From NCBI GenBank assembly GCA_009746045.1, contig RPFO01000702.1:934001-998000 (forward strand): DNA of 64,000 nt, read 5' to 3'. The notes beneath the pieces are model-generated. The model saw only the letters and a list, made by a program, of their open reading frames with translations. It was not told the DNA's origin and did no database searches. The DNA comes from Mesostigma viride (taxonomy: Eukaryota > Streptophyta > Mesostigmatophyceae > Mesostigmatales > Mesostigmataceae). Every line of letters begins with the position of its first letter. Positions within the stretch are counted from its first letter, which is position 1. Positions 18,457-27,296 of the stretch are shown piece after piece. The translations under genes and the position numbers were made by a program.

Positions 18457-19306
18457 GTTTAAGCTGTTGTTTATTGTGGTAGTTTTCACATTTTGTGGTA
18501 CAGCTAAAGGAGAGATTATTCCAACCTATTCCGTGGATTCAATAACTATTAAAAATCTTGATAAACTAATTGACGAAAATACTATAGTATTTATAGAGCT
18601 TGACGACGTTTTGGTAATGCCAAAATCAAAAATGTTTTACTACGGTGATAATCCTTATCGTCTTTTTATTTATGAACTATTTAGCTTATCTAAAACAAAT
18701 CCTCAATATTTGAATTTAATTGTCAGATGGTATCAAATGCGTAAATTGATGATGGTGGAGGAAGGCTGGAAAAATTTTATTGAAAATTTAAAAAAAAGAA
18801 AAGTACCGGTTTACGCTTTGTGTACTATGCCAATTCAAATAAAAAATATTGAACCAAAAAGGCTTTCGGAGCTCAAAGAACTCGGTATAAGTTTTACTGA
18901 AAAAATCAATGATAAAGACATTATAGAAATCGAGAAAAAAGAAGATCATACTTCACTTTTTTATCATGGCATAATTTTTACTGGGGCTTCTGCCAAGGCT
19001 AATGTTTTATTGAATTTTATAAAAGTTGCTAATATTTCACCCAAAAAAATTGTAGTGTTTGGTAACTCCCAGGCAGAGCTTCAAGCTATAGAAAGCAATT
19101 TTTATAGATTTAGAATCAATTTTTATAGTATTCTTTATTTAGGGGCAAGGAAATTTGTTGATATTCCTGATCCAAATGTAATTCGTTTACAACAACAAAT
19201 GCTTTTTGATCAAGAAAAATGGTTAGAGGATGAAGAAGCCGAAGCTTTGCTAAAGCGAACTGTTGAACAAAAGGATTTACCTGAAGTAAAAGAGGAAAGA
19301 AAGTAA
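18446..19306 (+). CDS. Exported DUF2608 family protein
   Basis: The 286-residue protein has a signal peptide (MKNKFKLLFIVVVFTFCGTAKGE) and clear DUF2608 features: TIVFIELDDVLVMP (HAD motif I position), VPVYALCTMP (motif II), FYHGIIFTGASAKANVLLNFI and KKIVVFGNSQAELQAIE (motif IV position). The first Asp of motif I is Glu, and the motif IV DD is GN, so phosphatase chemistry is doubtful. It is co-transcribed with the upstream paralogue. These proteins are common in Rickettsiales and Legionellales and have no assigned role. Confidence 0.68.
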   Translation: MKNKFKLLFIVVVFTFCGTAKGEIIPTYSVDSITIKNLDKLIDENTIVFIELDDVLVMPKSKMFYYGDNPYRLFIYELFSLSKTNPQYLNLIVRWYQMRKLMMVEEGWKNFIENLKKRKVPVYALCTMPIQIKNIEPKRLSELKELGISFTEKINDKDIIEIEKKEDHTSLFYHGIIFTGASAKANVLLNFIKVANISPKKIVVFGNSQAELQAIESNFYRFRINFYSILYLGARKFVDIPDPNVIRLQQQMLFDQEKWLEDEEAEALLKRTVEQKDLPEVKEERK

Positions 19307-19584
19307 TTAAATCTTCTGTAATAAGTTTGGGTATGTGCCAGGATATTGCGGATGCTCCTGTAGACTATTGATGAACGCTAAAATGGTGGAGCAAAAGAAA
19401 CAAATTGATTCTGATTATTTCATTTAAAAATAATCTCCACATTTTAAGTTTAAATAACCTATGTCTTGAAGCTAAAGATAAAAAGAGAAATAACTTAACT
19501 GACTGGGACTTTGTTAATAAATATCTGGAAGTCTTGGATAAGCTTATATTTATAAAAGGACTATTAATTTTTTAAAGCAAGGGC
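19307..19584 (+). other. Noncoding stretch upstream of tmRNA
   Basis: No supported gene lies here. A frame stays open for 56 codons from TTG 19405 to TAA 19573-19575, but it has no ATG, no ribosome site and no recognisable family. It may be a gene remnant or chance. Confidence 0.4.
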
Positions 19585-19614
19585 TTTACATCCTAAGTAT
19601 TTTGGTCTTATAAT
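19585..19614 (+). promoter_or_regulatory. Sigma-70-type promoter of ssrA
   Basis: TTTACA at 19585-19590 and a consensus TATAAT at 19609-19614 are separated by 18 bases. This places transcription start near 19621, just ahead of the tmRNA acceptor piece. It is among the most consensus-like promoters in the window, as expected for an abundant RNA. Confidence 0.7.
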
Positions 19615-19620
19615 ATATAT

Positions 19621-19897
19621 GCTCTGTATGGGCTATGGTAATAAACGTTATTTGGAATAGAAGTTGCGGACTCGGGGGCGGTACCCGACGCCTCCACCAA
19701 GCTTTATGGGGGTGAAATAGGATCGACGTGCTTAATAAAGGAATAATTTTTACCCGGTATGATACCACCGAATCCTTGTGATTTAGGGTCAAAAAAAGTA
19801 AATGCAAACGATAATAACAATCGTCTTGCGGCTGTTGCTGCTTAATTGTAGTAACTAAGCCACGGGGCTGGGGGCTTGCCTGGCAACAGAAAAGCCC
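19621..19897 (+). ncRNA. ssrA: Circularly permuted two-piece tmRNA (ssrA)
   Basis: tmRNA rescues stalled ribosomes and tags proteins for ClpXP. The gene is in alphaproteobacterial permuted order. The acceptor piece comes first and ends in CGCCTCCACCA (CCA 19697-19699). An 8-base intervening segment follows, then the coding piece beginning GGGGGTG at 19708. The 5' GGGGGTG pairs with the 3' CGCCTCC to make the 7-bp acceptor stem. The T-arm has the stem TCGGG/CCCGA. The tag frame from GCA 19804 to TAA 19843-19845 encodes ANDNNNRLAAVAA. The GGGCTT...AAAGCCC helix near 19872-19897 closes the 3' end. The exact 5' end is inferred from the promoter. Confidence 0.93.
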
Positions 19898-19910
19898 TAA
19901 TTTAATTTAT

Positions 19911-20432
19911 ATGTATGTTATGACATTTGATTATCGACATTTGATAGATAAATCAGTACTGGATATTTTAAAAAAAATACTTAAGGACATACAAAGTAAT
20001 GGAATTTCTGATGATCGGAGCATTTATATATCTTTTCGTACTAATGCTCAAGGGGTTGTGTTATCGAAACCAGTTAAGCAAAAATATCCCAAAGAAATTA
20101 CTATTATTTTACAGCACCAATTTAAAAATCTAACAGTTTTAGATGAAAAATTTACAGTTAATATTACCTTTAGTGGAATAACTGAAACAGTTGAAGTGCC
20201 ATTTAATACTATAACGAGTTTTTTAGATCCAGTAGCCAATTTTGGATTTCAGTTTGCGGTGTCTAATGAGGCTAAACTCGGTAAAAGTAATTCTTATGTA
20301 AATAAAGCAGATATTTTACCTTCAAAATTTAAACTTACTGATAATAAAAAAGCTAAAATAAATAATAAAGAAGCGACAGTTGTAGCTTTTGATAAATTTA
20401 GAAAAAAAAGTGAAGAAGGGAGTGTATATTAA
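19911..20432 (+). CDS. sspB: ClpXP adaptor protein SspB (alphaproteobacterial type)
   Basis: The 173-residue protein (ATG 19911, or ATG 19920 for MTFDYRHLID) carries the SspB core: IYISFRTNAQGVVLSKPVKQKYPKEITIILQHQF...LDEKFTVNITFSG and VPFNTITSFLDPVANFGFQF. SspB tethers ssrA-tagged proteins to ClpX. Its gene begins 13 bases after the tmRNA, so tag and tag-reader are neighbours and could share a transcript. rnhA follows with no gap. Confidence 0.85.
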   Translation: MYVMTFDYRHLIDKSVLDILKKILKDIQSNGISDDRSIYISFRTNAQGVVLSKPVKQKYPKEITIILQHQFKNLTVLDEKFTVNITFSGITETVEVPFNTITSFLDPVANFGFQFAVSNEAKLGKSNSYVNKADILPSKFKLTDNKKAKINNKEATVVAFDKFRKKSEEGSVY

Positions 20433-20924
20433 ATGCCGCCAAAACCGGTACTTAATATATACACAGACGGGGCTTGTTCTGGTAATCCTGGGCCAGGAGG
20501 ATGGGGAGCATACCTAGAGTATGGAGATGGAGAGGATGGCTCAAAAAAAATAACTAAAGAGATTTTTGGTTATAGCCATGAAACTACTAATAATCAGATG
20601 GAAATAGTAGCTGCTATAGAAGCATTGAAAATACTTAAAAAACCTTGTACTGTCAATCTATATACTGACAGCAAATATCTTCAGCTGGGTATTACAAAAT
20701 GGATTCACAATTGGCGTAGGAATAATTGGCTTAAAAGTGACAATAAACCTGTTAAGAATGCTCAGCTATGGCAAAAATTGGAGGAGGAGATTGCTCTGCA
20801 TGTTATTATATGGCATTGGGTAAAAGGTCATTCAGATAATTATGGTAACATAATAGCTGATAAGCTAGCAGTGAAGGGGAGGGAAATGGCAAAGTGGGAG
20901 AAGATAAATGTCGTTCATAGATAA
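20433..20924 (+). CDS. rnhA: Ribonuclease HI
   Basis: The enzyme degrades the RNA strand of RNA-DNA hybrids. The carboxylate residues are visible in order: Asp in NIYTDGACSGNPGPGGWGA, Glu in NNQMEIVAAIEAL, Asp in LYTDSKYL and Asp in NIIADKLA, with the VKGH loop. The length of 163 residues is normal. The start codon directly abuts the sspB stop, and the end overlaps the NDUFA12 gene by 17 bases. Confidence 0.95.
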   Translation: MPPKPVLNIYTDGACSGNPGPGGWGAYLEYGDGEDGSKKITKEIFGYSHETTNNQMEIVAAIEALKILKKPCTVNLYTDSKYLQLGITKWIHNWRRNNWLKSDNKPVKNAQLWQKLEEEIALHVIIWHWVKGHSDNYGNIIADKLAVKGREMAKWEKINVVHR

Positions 20925-21234
20925 GTTTTTAGCGAAGATATGTGCTAAAAAAATAGGGGAAGATGATTTTGGGAATGAATATTATATTAGTTGTTTTAGG
21001 AACTACCTAGGGAAAAATAAAAGATTAGTTATATATAACGGTCTTGATTTATCTTCTAAAGTCCCTCCTATGTGGCATGCTTGGCTTCATTATATGACTG
21101 ATGAATTTCCGATCGGTAACAAAAAGAAATTTGAGTGGGAAAGAGATTTTGAGCCTAATTTGACAGGTACAAAATATGCTTATGAACCGTCAACAGGAGA
21201 TAAATCGCCTGTTTATATTAAGTGGAAACCGTAA
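20908..21234 (+). CDS. NADH:ubiquinone oxidoreductase subunit NDUFA12-like
   Basis: This 108-residue protein matches the small accessory complex I subunit shared by alphaproteobacteria and mitochondria. The diagnostic part is RLVIYNGLDLSSKVPPMWHAWLHYMTDEFP, followed by FEPNLTGTKYAYEPS. It acts at the peripheral/membrane arm junction of complex I. It overlaps rnhA by 17 bases and precedes mlaD. Confidence 0.88.
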   Translation: MSFIDKFLAKICAKKIGEDDFGNEYYISCFRNYLGKNKRLVIYNGLDLSSKVPPMWHAWLHYMTDEFPIGNKKKFEWERDFEPNLTGTKYAYEPSTGDKSPVYIKWKP

Positions 21235-21250
21235 ATAATTCGAGATTTTT

Positions 21251-21700
21251 ATGAAAGAGAGAGTAATTGAAACTGTTGTAGGTTTTGTTGTTATTTGTTT
21301 AGCCATATTTTCTTTTATGTTTTTTTACAAAATCAGTGATTCTGGGGAAGATGGTGAGGGTTATTTTTTAAATGCTTATTTTCAAAATATTGAGGGTGTT
21401 GCAGAAGGTAACGACGTTAAGCTTTCTGGAATTAAAATAGGTTATATTGATAATGTAACGCTTGAAAATGGTACTTATTTTGCTGTTGCACGGCTAAAGA
21501 TCAAAAAAGGTATAGATATTCCTTCTGATTCAAGAGCTATAGTATCTACTAGTGGATTACTTGGTGGCAAATATATAAGAATTAACCCTGGATCTGCTGA
21601 TGATAATTTAAAAGAGAATGGTAAGTTTAAATTTACACAGTCTTCGATTAATATAGAAGATCTAATTAGTAAGCTAATGTATTCTTTAACTAGCAAATAG
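21251..21700 (+). CDS. mlaD: MCE-domain protein MlaD (lipid transport)
   Basis: The 149-residue protein has one N-terminal membrane helix (residues 9-27) and one MCE domain, with the motif GVAEGNDVKLSGIKIGYIDNV and LGGKYIRINPG. MlaD is the periplasmic substrate-binding ring of the Mla phospholipid transport system between the membranes. The ATPase and permease partners are not in the window. The 17-base gap to the NDUFA12 gene suggests co-transcription. Confidence 0.88.
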   Translation: MKERVIETVVGFVVICLAIFSFMFFYKISDSGEDGEGYFLNAYFQNIEGVAEGNDVKLSGIKIGYIDNVTLENGTYFAVARLKIKKGIDIPSDSRAIVSTSGLLGGKYIRINPGSADDNLKENGKFKFTQSSINIEDLISKLMYSLTSK

Positions 21701-21863
21701 ATATGTACGTTGTTTAAGTGAAATGAACTATCTTTTCTAAAAACTATTTGCTCGATTTTTTAGCCTATCTTTTTAAAGAGAGGTAATAGAGGAGTGGATT
21801 TTTTTGGTTTACTTCTCATGGTAAACTATGTTGCTATATGGAGGTTGATATTCATACTTACTA

Positions 21864-22298
21864 TTAAAGAACTTTTATCATACTGATGGTTGCAACATTA
21901 TGAAAATAGACTTCTCCGTTTTCCTTAAAACCAAACTGTTTATAAAAATCCAACAAAGCTTCATCACTTATGTGGAGCCTTATTATTTTTGCCTTCTGGC
22001 TATTTTTTACTTCATTAATAACCTGTTTTACCAGTTCTTTCCCGTAACCACGATTCCTGTATTTCTTAATAACGGTTACTCTAGCTAAATCTGCTATACC
22101 GTTTTCATACATTATTCTAGTTATGCCAATTATCTGTTTTTCATATACGAGAACGTAATGATGGGCTTTTATATCAATTATGCTAAACTCTTGCGTAATT
22201 TTTCTCCGATATTCACCGATATAAACTTTATATCTAATAATCAAATAAGTTGCTAAATAACCTAAATTATAAAAGTAAACCGGTTTAAGTAATAACAT
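21864..22298 (-). CDS. GNAT family N-acetyltransferase
   Basis: The 144-residue protein has the acetyl-CoA pyrophosphate loop VIKKYRNRGYGKELVKQVINEV and the motif B region ALLDFYKQFGFKENGE typical of GNAT enzymes. The first 30 residues are aromatic and basic rather than a clean membrane segment. The substrate is unknown. It lies alone, convergent with mlaD. Confidence 0.75.
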   Translation of the reverse strand: MLLLKPVYFYNLGYLATYLIIRYKVYIGEYRRKITQEFSIIDIKAHHYVLVYEKQIIGITRIMYENGIADLARVTVIKKYRNRGYGKELVKQVINEVKNSQKAKIIRLHISDEALLDFYKQFGFKENGEVYFHNVATISMIKVL

Positions 22299-22538
22299 AA
22301 CCTTAGGGTATTTCTGCCTTTTGAATAAAACTAGGATTATTTTTATTTATATATGATAAAATTCTTAGATTCTATACTTAAATTTATTACTTATAGACTC
22401 AAGTTAGCTTGCTTTATGAGAAATCCAGCTATTAAAGCATCCTGCTTTTTCTTTTGCTCATTTCTGTTAAGTGAGAAAAAAATTAAATTAACATTAATTT
22501 CTTAATACTTTTTTAATTAATATTAGCTAAAATTATTA

Positions 22539-22591
22539 TATAGTATTTGTAGGACCAACTAACCTTCAAGAGTACCATAACAAATACTATA
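22539..22591 (+). repeat. Perfect 12-bp inverted repeat in the leader of a His-rich gene
   Basis: TATAGTATTTGT at 22539-22550 and its exact reverse complement ACAAATACTATA at 22580-22591 flank 29 bases. The second arm ends 56 bases before the ATG at 22648. The rest of the 22299-22647 gap holds AT-rich sequence and no supported gene. The repeat may be an operator or a leader hairpin. Confidence 0.6.
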
Positions 22592-22647
22592 AATTAATTT
22601 GCGGTTTTTAAGCTTCTAAGGCGTTTTAATTTTATAGAGGGGGAGTT

Positions 22648-22857
22648 ATGTTTGAGCTATTTATGATGGTAACTAACGGTATTATGTGCATGTTAAGTTC
22701 TATATCTTTTAGCAAATTAATATACGATAAATATAACTATTCCAAGCTACCTAACCTTCTGGTAAATCACGATGATAATCATCACAGGGTAGATCATCCT
22801 GACCACAAGGAGTTGGTAGGGGAAATATCGATTACAGAAGCCCATACTGAGTCTTAA
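22648..22857 (+). CDS. Small His/Asp-rich membrane protein, unknown
   Basis: The 69-residue protein has a strong ribosome site (GAGGGGGAG, 6 bases upstream), one hydrophobic N-terminal segment (residues 3-25) and a soluble tail rich in His and Asp (VNHDDNHHRVDHPDHKE). The composition suggests divalent metal binding, which is inference. It resembles in design, but hardly in sequence, the protein at 28091-28408, and both have an inverted repeat in the leader. Confidence 0.55.
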   Translation: MFELFMMVTNGIMCMLSSISFSKLIYDKYNYSKLPNLLVNHDDNHHRVDHPDHKELVGEISITEAHTES

Positions 22858-22905
22858 GCAAAAGCTATATTATTAGCACAAGGATTATCTTATAGGAGCT
22901 GGGAT

Positions 22906-23217
22906 CTATATTAAATCTGCATTGTATGGATTCCAGTTTTCGCTCTTGATATTTAGAATTTTATAATTACTTGATGTACCTTTAACGAGAGTAATTGCTT
23001 TTTTTGGTATCGACCATCTACGTGATAAAAAATCTATGATTGCTTTATTAGCTTTTCCATTTTCTGGAACTTCTTTTACAGTTAATTTTATATACCATAT
23101 GCCGTCTATGTAAATTACTCCATCGATGCTATCCTGCTTACCGCTAGCTTTTACTTTTACATAAAAATTGAAGCTTTTATTGCTTAAAGGAAGGAAAATT
23201 TCTTTATATTTATCCAT
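22906..23217 (-). CDS. DUF167 / YggU family protein
   Basis: This 103-residue cytosolic protein has the family pattern VKVKASGKQDSIDG...YIKLTVKEVPENGKANKAIIDFLSRRWSIPKKAITLVKGTSSNYKIL. The function of DUF167 proteins is not established. Only the N-terminal eight residues are variable. It is convergent with the small His-rich gene and divergent from the transglycosylase. Confidence 0.82.
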   Translation of the reverse strand: MDKYKEIFLPLSNKSFNFYVKVKASGKQDSIDGVIYIDGIWYIKLTVKEVPENGKANKAIIDFLSRRWSIPKKAITLVKGTSSNYKILNIKSENWNPYNADLI

Positions 23218-23281
23218 TTTACTTGCCTGGTAAGCTTTATCAAATTAAGATATTTAGTATGATTAATCTTTAACGGGTAAA

Positions 23282-24046
23282 ATGCGAACTATTTTCTTGA
23301 CGATCATCTTCTCAATAGCTTTTACCTTTGCTAATTCTACTTACGCAAGTATAGATTATGAACTTAAGGAATCAAGGAAATGTTCAAGTGTGTTTTCTTA
23401 TTTCGAAAAAAAGTATGGTTTGCCGGGTAATAGTTTGCATGCTATTTCTCTGCATGAAACCGCAAAAAAACACCCTCGCCATAATATTTCGCTGGTTTGG
23501 CCTTGGACGGTGATGAATAACAAAGAAGGTAAGAGCTACCATTTTAGAACCCAGAATGAGGCAATAAGATATGTAAGAATGCAGTTTATGATGGGGAATA
23601 ATAATATAGATGTAGGATGTATGCAAATTAATTTAAAGCACCATCCGGAAGCTTTTTCGTCTTTAAATCAGGCTTTTTCTCCCAGAAGCAATATTGCATA
23701 TGGAGCTTATTTCTTAAGCGAAAATAGGAAGAAATTAGGTTCAATGGAAAAGGCTATAGGGAGGTATCATTCTGCAACTGAGCATCTTGCTGCTAAATAC
23801 CGTTATAATGTTGATAAAATTAATCAGTCTATGTATGAATATAATGCCAACTTACGCAAAGTTGCATATAGCGTTTCTTACAATAAGAGATACCTTAATT
23901 CTTATCGTAAAAGTTCTTCCCAGGATTTATTTACTAAAAAAAATGATCGCTATGTAGTAAGTAGAAATAAAAATTCTTCAAAACGTATTAATGCAGATAA
24001 AATTCAACATGAAGATTGGTTTGGGAGTAAAGTATACCAACGATGA
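23282..24046 (+). CDS. Periplasmic lytic transglycosylase (SLT domain)
   Basis: The 254-residue protein has a signal peptide (about 1-23, ending STYAS) and an SLT fold. LHAISLHET carries the likely catalytic Glu, NIDVGCMQINLKHHPEAF is the classic substrate-cleft motif, and the helix SNIAYGAYFLSENRKKLGSMEKAIGRYHS follows. It cleaves glycan strands between MurNAc and GlcNAc, useful for wall remodelling or for passage of secretion machinery. Its stop overlaps the next start (ATGA). Confidence 0.85.
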   Translation: MRTIFLTIIFSIAFTFANSTYASIDYELKESRKCSSVFSYFEKKYGLPGNSLHAISLHETAKKHPRHNISLVWPWTVMNNKEGKSYHFRTQNEAIRYVRMQFMMGNNNIDVGCMQINLKHHPEAFSSLNQAFSPRSNIAYGAYFLSENRKKLGSMEKAIGRYHSATEHLAAKYRYNVDKINQSMYEYNANLRKVAYSVSYNKRYLNSYRKSSSQDLFTKKNDRYVVSRNKNSSKRINADKIQHEDWFGSKVYQR

Positions 24047-24786
24047 TGATATTTAATCAAGATTTGGTAAAGAGCCGTAAAGCTAGTTCTATTGATAATA
24101 TTAAAAATTCAGATTTTTACCGATTCCTCTATTCTGATTTAATACAGCGATTAGAACCGATAGATAAAACTTATAAGGAAGGATTAGTCCTGGGTTTTGG
24201 CAATTACCATATGTTTCCTATTAATAATCCCTATAATTTAAATTATACTGAACTAGACCAGCTTGTTTTAATAGAAAAAAAATCACTGGACCTCGTACTA
24301 TTTCCATTTGGATTTCATTGGTTAAATGACGTACAAAAATTTTTATTTAAAGTGAAAGACGTTCTAAAAAATGATGGTATTTTTGTTTGTAATTTTGCCG
24401 GTTCAGGTAGCCTGAATCATCTAAGAAAACTTTTATTTCTAGCAGAAGAGGAACATAACATTTCTCACTTTCCCCATATTTCTCCTTTTATTAAATTTGA
24501 AGATATGACACCTCTTATGCAACAAGCAGGTTTTGCTGAAAATATAATTGATTGCGAAACGATAGAACTAGAATATAAAAATCCAATTTTATTCATGAGG
24601 GCCTTAAAGAGCTTTGGAGAAACAAATGCAATTAATAATAGGATAAACTACTCTATTACAAAACCAATGTATAACTATATAAAAAACTATGAGCGTAATT
24701 TTCTAGATAAAATAAATCTAATTAGCTTAGTATCTAGTCCGGCAAAAGGCTCAATAAAGTTAAAAGCAGAAAATTTTTCGGGATAA
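24043..24786 (+). CDS. NDUFAF5/BioC-like SAM-dependent methyltransferase
   Basis: The 247-residue protein begins FNQDLVKSRKASS, like the NDUFAF5 group, and has the class I methyltransferase pattern with SLDLVLFPFGFHWLNDVQKFLFKVKDVLKNDGIFVCNFAG. The SAM-binding loop (GLVLGFGNYHMF) lacks the usual GxGxG, so the binding site looks worn. NDUFAF5 hydroxylates an NDUFS7 arginine during complex I assembly, which would fit the complex I genes in this genome. It is translationally coupled to the transglycosylase. Confidence 0.68.
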   Translation: MMIFNQDLVKSRKASSIDNIKNSDFYRFLYSDLIQRLEPIDKTYKEGLVLGFGNYHMFPINNPYNLNYTELDQLVLIEKKSLDLVLFPFGFHWLNDVQKFLFKVKDVLKNDGIFVCNFAGSGSLNHLRKLLFLAEEEHNISHFPHISPFIKFEDMTPLMQQAGFAENIIDCETIELEYKNPILFMRALKSFGETNAINNRINYSITKPMYNYIKNYERNFLDKINLISLVSSPAKGSIKLKAENFSG

Positions 24787-24879
24787 TGTTAAAGCTTCCT
24801 TGTGTTTTAGACTTTTATTATGCTATCATTTACCGATTGAAACTGAAATTTTACTATATTATTTAGAGGATCTATTTCT

Positions 24880-26277
24880 ATGGAAGAGTTTGATTTAGCA
24901 GTTATTGGGGCAGGACCGGCGGGTTACACGGGGGCAATAAGAGCGGCTCAGCTTGGGAATAAAGTCATATGTATTGAAAAGCATAGCACTTTAGGAGGAA
25001 CTTGCTTAAATGTTGGGTGTATTCCCTCTAAAGCCTTATTAAATTTTTCTGAAAAATACGAGGAGGCAAGAACTCATTTTGCTGATATTGGTATTAGTGC
25101 TGATATAAAACTTGATCTGGCCAGAATGCTTGCTAAAAAAGATAAAGTAGTAGGAGATTTGTGTAAAGGGATAGAAAGCCTTTTTGTTAAAAATAAAATT
25201 AGAAAAATCAAGGGGATAGCAAAAATTATTGATCCAAATACTGTTGAAATTACTGAGGGCACAAATAACACGAAAATAAAGGCTAAAAATATCCTAATTG
25301 CTACTGGCTCTCAGATAATTAATGTTCCAGGGATAAATATTAACGAAAAAAATATAGTTTCTTCAACAGGTGCTTTATCCCTTTCAAAAGTACCAAATGA
25401 AATGGTAATTATTGGTGGGGGGTATATAGGTCTGGAGCTCGGGTCTGTATGGAGAAGGCTTGGAAGTAAAATTACTGTTATAGAATATGCGGAGAGAATT
25501 GTTCCAGCTCTTGATGTGGAAATCGGTAAATCTTTTTACAAAATCCTTGAGGGACAAGGATTTAAATTTATGCTTAGTACCAAAGTGTTAAAAGCTGAGC
25601 AGGTTAAAGATCGGATCGAACTGGTTACTAGCGGAGTTAATGACAGTAAAGAAAGTAGGATTAGTTGTGACGTTGCTTTGGTTTCTGTTGGTAGGAAACC
25701 GAATACTGAGGGTATGGGATTGGCGGAAATGGGAATTGAAGTTGATCAGCGGGGAATGATTAATGTAAATGATTATTTTCAAACAAATTACTCTAATATT
25801 TACGCAGTTGGGGATGTTATAAGAGGGCCAATGCTTGCGCATAAAGCAGAAGAAGAGGCCATCGCTGCAGTAGAAATTATGAATGGCCAGGCAGGACATG
25901 TGAATTATAATCTAATTCCGGCGGTTGTATATACTTGGCCTGAAGTTGCAAGTGTTGGAGCGACAGAAGAAGACTTAAAAAAGGCTGGCATAGACTATAA
26001 AGTAGGAAAATTTCCTTTTCTGGCAAATAGCAGGGCCCGGAGTGCTGGTAATACTGAAGGGATGGTGAAAATCCTTTCAGATAGCAAAAATGATAAAATC
26101 CTGGGAGCTCATATTATTGGTCCTGATGCTGGGACGCTCATTGCAGAAATTGTAGCCTATATGGAATTTGGAGGCGCTGCTGAAGATATTGCCCGTACTT
26201 CTCATGCCCATCCAACCCTTAACGAAGCAATAAGAGAAGCAGCACTTGCAGTGGATAAAAGGGCTATTAATATATAA
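24880..26277 (+). CDS. lpdA: Dihydrolipoamide dehydrogenase
   Basis: This is the E3 subunit of the 2-oxoacid dehydrogenase complexes. It shows the FAD loop GAGPAGYTGAIRAAQLG, redox cysteines GGTCLNVGCIPSKALL, the NAD site GGGYIGLELGSVWRRLG, a second FAD region YAVGDVIRGPMLAHKAEEE, and the C-terminal HAHPTLNEA with the catalytic His. The length of 465 residues is full. The pyruvate and oxoglutarate dehydrogenase genes are not in the window. holA follows immediately. Confidence 0.96.
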   Translation: MEEFDLAVIGAGPAGYTGAIRAAQLGNKVICIEKHSTLGGTCLNVGCIPSKALLNFSEKYEEARTHFADIGISADIKLDLARMLAKKDKVVGDLCKGIESLFVKNKIRKIKGIAKIIDPNTVEITEGTNNTKIKAKNILIATGSQIINVPGININEKNIVSSTGALSLSKVPNEMVIIGGGYIGLELGSVWRRLGSKITVIEYAERIVPALDVEIGKSFYKILEGQGFKFMLSTKVLKAEQVKDRIELVTSGVNDSKESRISCDVALVSVGRKPNTEGMGLAEMGIEVDQRGMINVNDYFQTNYSNIYAVGDVIRGPMLAHKAEEEAIAAVEIMNGQAGHVNYNLIPAVVYTWPEVASVGATEEDLKKAGIDYKVGKFPFLANSRARSAGNTEGMVKILSDSKNDKILGAHIIGPDAGTLIAEIVAYMEFGGAAEDIARTSHAHPTLNEAIREAALAVDKRAINI

Positions 26278-26278
26278 A

Positions 26279-27274
26279 ATGAAATTTTATAGTAATCAAT
26301 TATCTCAGTTAATTGAAAAAATTGCTGGTGGCACTATTAAATCCTTACTTTTATATGGTCATAACAGAGGTTTTATTTCTGCTATTATTGAACAATTGGT
26401 TAAAAAATTTGATTTCTTTAGTGTGAATTTAAATGGTAAAGAAGCTACAGAGGCGAATCTTAATCTTCTAGCTAATACCAGCAATTTTTTTAAACAAAAA
26501 GAATTAATAAAAATTGATTATAATGGTTCAGCGGTAAACAAAGAATTAATGCGATTTCTAACAACAGGAAATTTTACTAATTTTATTTGTTTTATAGGTG
26601 ATGAATCTTTACCTTCTTCTGGTATTAGAAAACTTTTTGAAGATTCTGCCCATATGGCTGCAATCGGCTGTTATTACGATGATGAGAACATGGTAGTAAA
26701 ACTTGCTAATTCGATGGCGTTAAAGCATCAAAAAACAATTTCAGAAGAAGCGTTATTTTATATTAAAGTATCTTTGAAGGGCGATTATCAAATCATTAAA
26801 AATGAATTAGAAAAATTGATAAATTATACTCATAATAAAGGTAAAATCACTTATGAAGATGCACAAGTAGCTATAAGCCCGGATTTATCTGCTAATGGAG
26901 ATGAAATGTGCATATTTTTTAGTAAAAAAGAGCCGGAGCTATTTTTAGCTGAAGTAGAAAAACTTCGTAATCAAAATATTAATGAAGTTCTAATGATCCG
27001 AGCTTTAATAAGGTATTATATAAATTTATTTGTTGTATGTTCCAAAATAGAAGATGGAGTCAACATTGATTTGGCTATAAAATCTCTTTCCCCTCCGGTA
27101 TTTTTTAAATATGTTAGTGATTTTAAAGCTAATGTAAAAAAACTTTCGTTAAATGATGTAGTAAGAGTTATGGATGTTTTGCAAAAAGCAGAGGTTAAGG
27201 TAAAAAACAGTAGTAACAACTTTAACTTTTTTGTAGAAGTTTATTTGCCTGCACATGATTATGCGATATATTAA
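26279..27274 (+). CDS. holA: DNA polymerase III delta subunit
   Basis: The sliding-clamp-loader subunit HolA. The chosen start ATG 26279 (MKFYSNQLSQLIEKIAGG) comes right after lpdA; an upstream ATG at 26246 would overlap it. Family features include SLLLYGHNRGFISAIIEQLVKKF, the FFKQKELIKID turn and SLKGDYQIIKNELEKLINY. It lacks Walker motifs, as expected for delta. The 3' end overlaps the frame of the next gene slightly. Confidence 0.85.
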   Translation: MKFYSNQLSQLIEKIAGGTIKSLLLYGHNRGFISAIIEQLVKKFDFFSVNLNGKEATEANLNLLANTSNFFKQKELIKIDYNGSAVNKELMRFLTTGNFTNFICFIGDESLPSSGIRKLFEDSAHMAAIGCYYDDENMVVKLANSMALKHQKTISEEALFYIKVSLKGDYQIIKNELEKLINYTHNKGKITYEDAQVAISPDLSANGDEMCIFFSKKEPELFLAEVEKLRNQNINEVLMIRALIRYYINLFVVCSKIEDGVNIDLAIKSLSPPVFFKYVSDFKANVKKLSLNDVVRVMDVLQKAEVKVKNSSNNFNFFVEVYLPAHDYAIY

Positions 27275-27296
27275 GCAGGAATTATTTTGTAACTGT

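Noticed and set aside
19405..19575. 56-codon open frame upstream of the tmRNA promoter
   Set aside because: TTG is the only start, without a ribosome site, and no family is recognised; kept only as a note in the gap entry.
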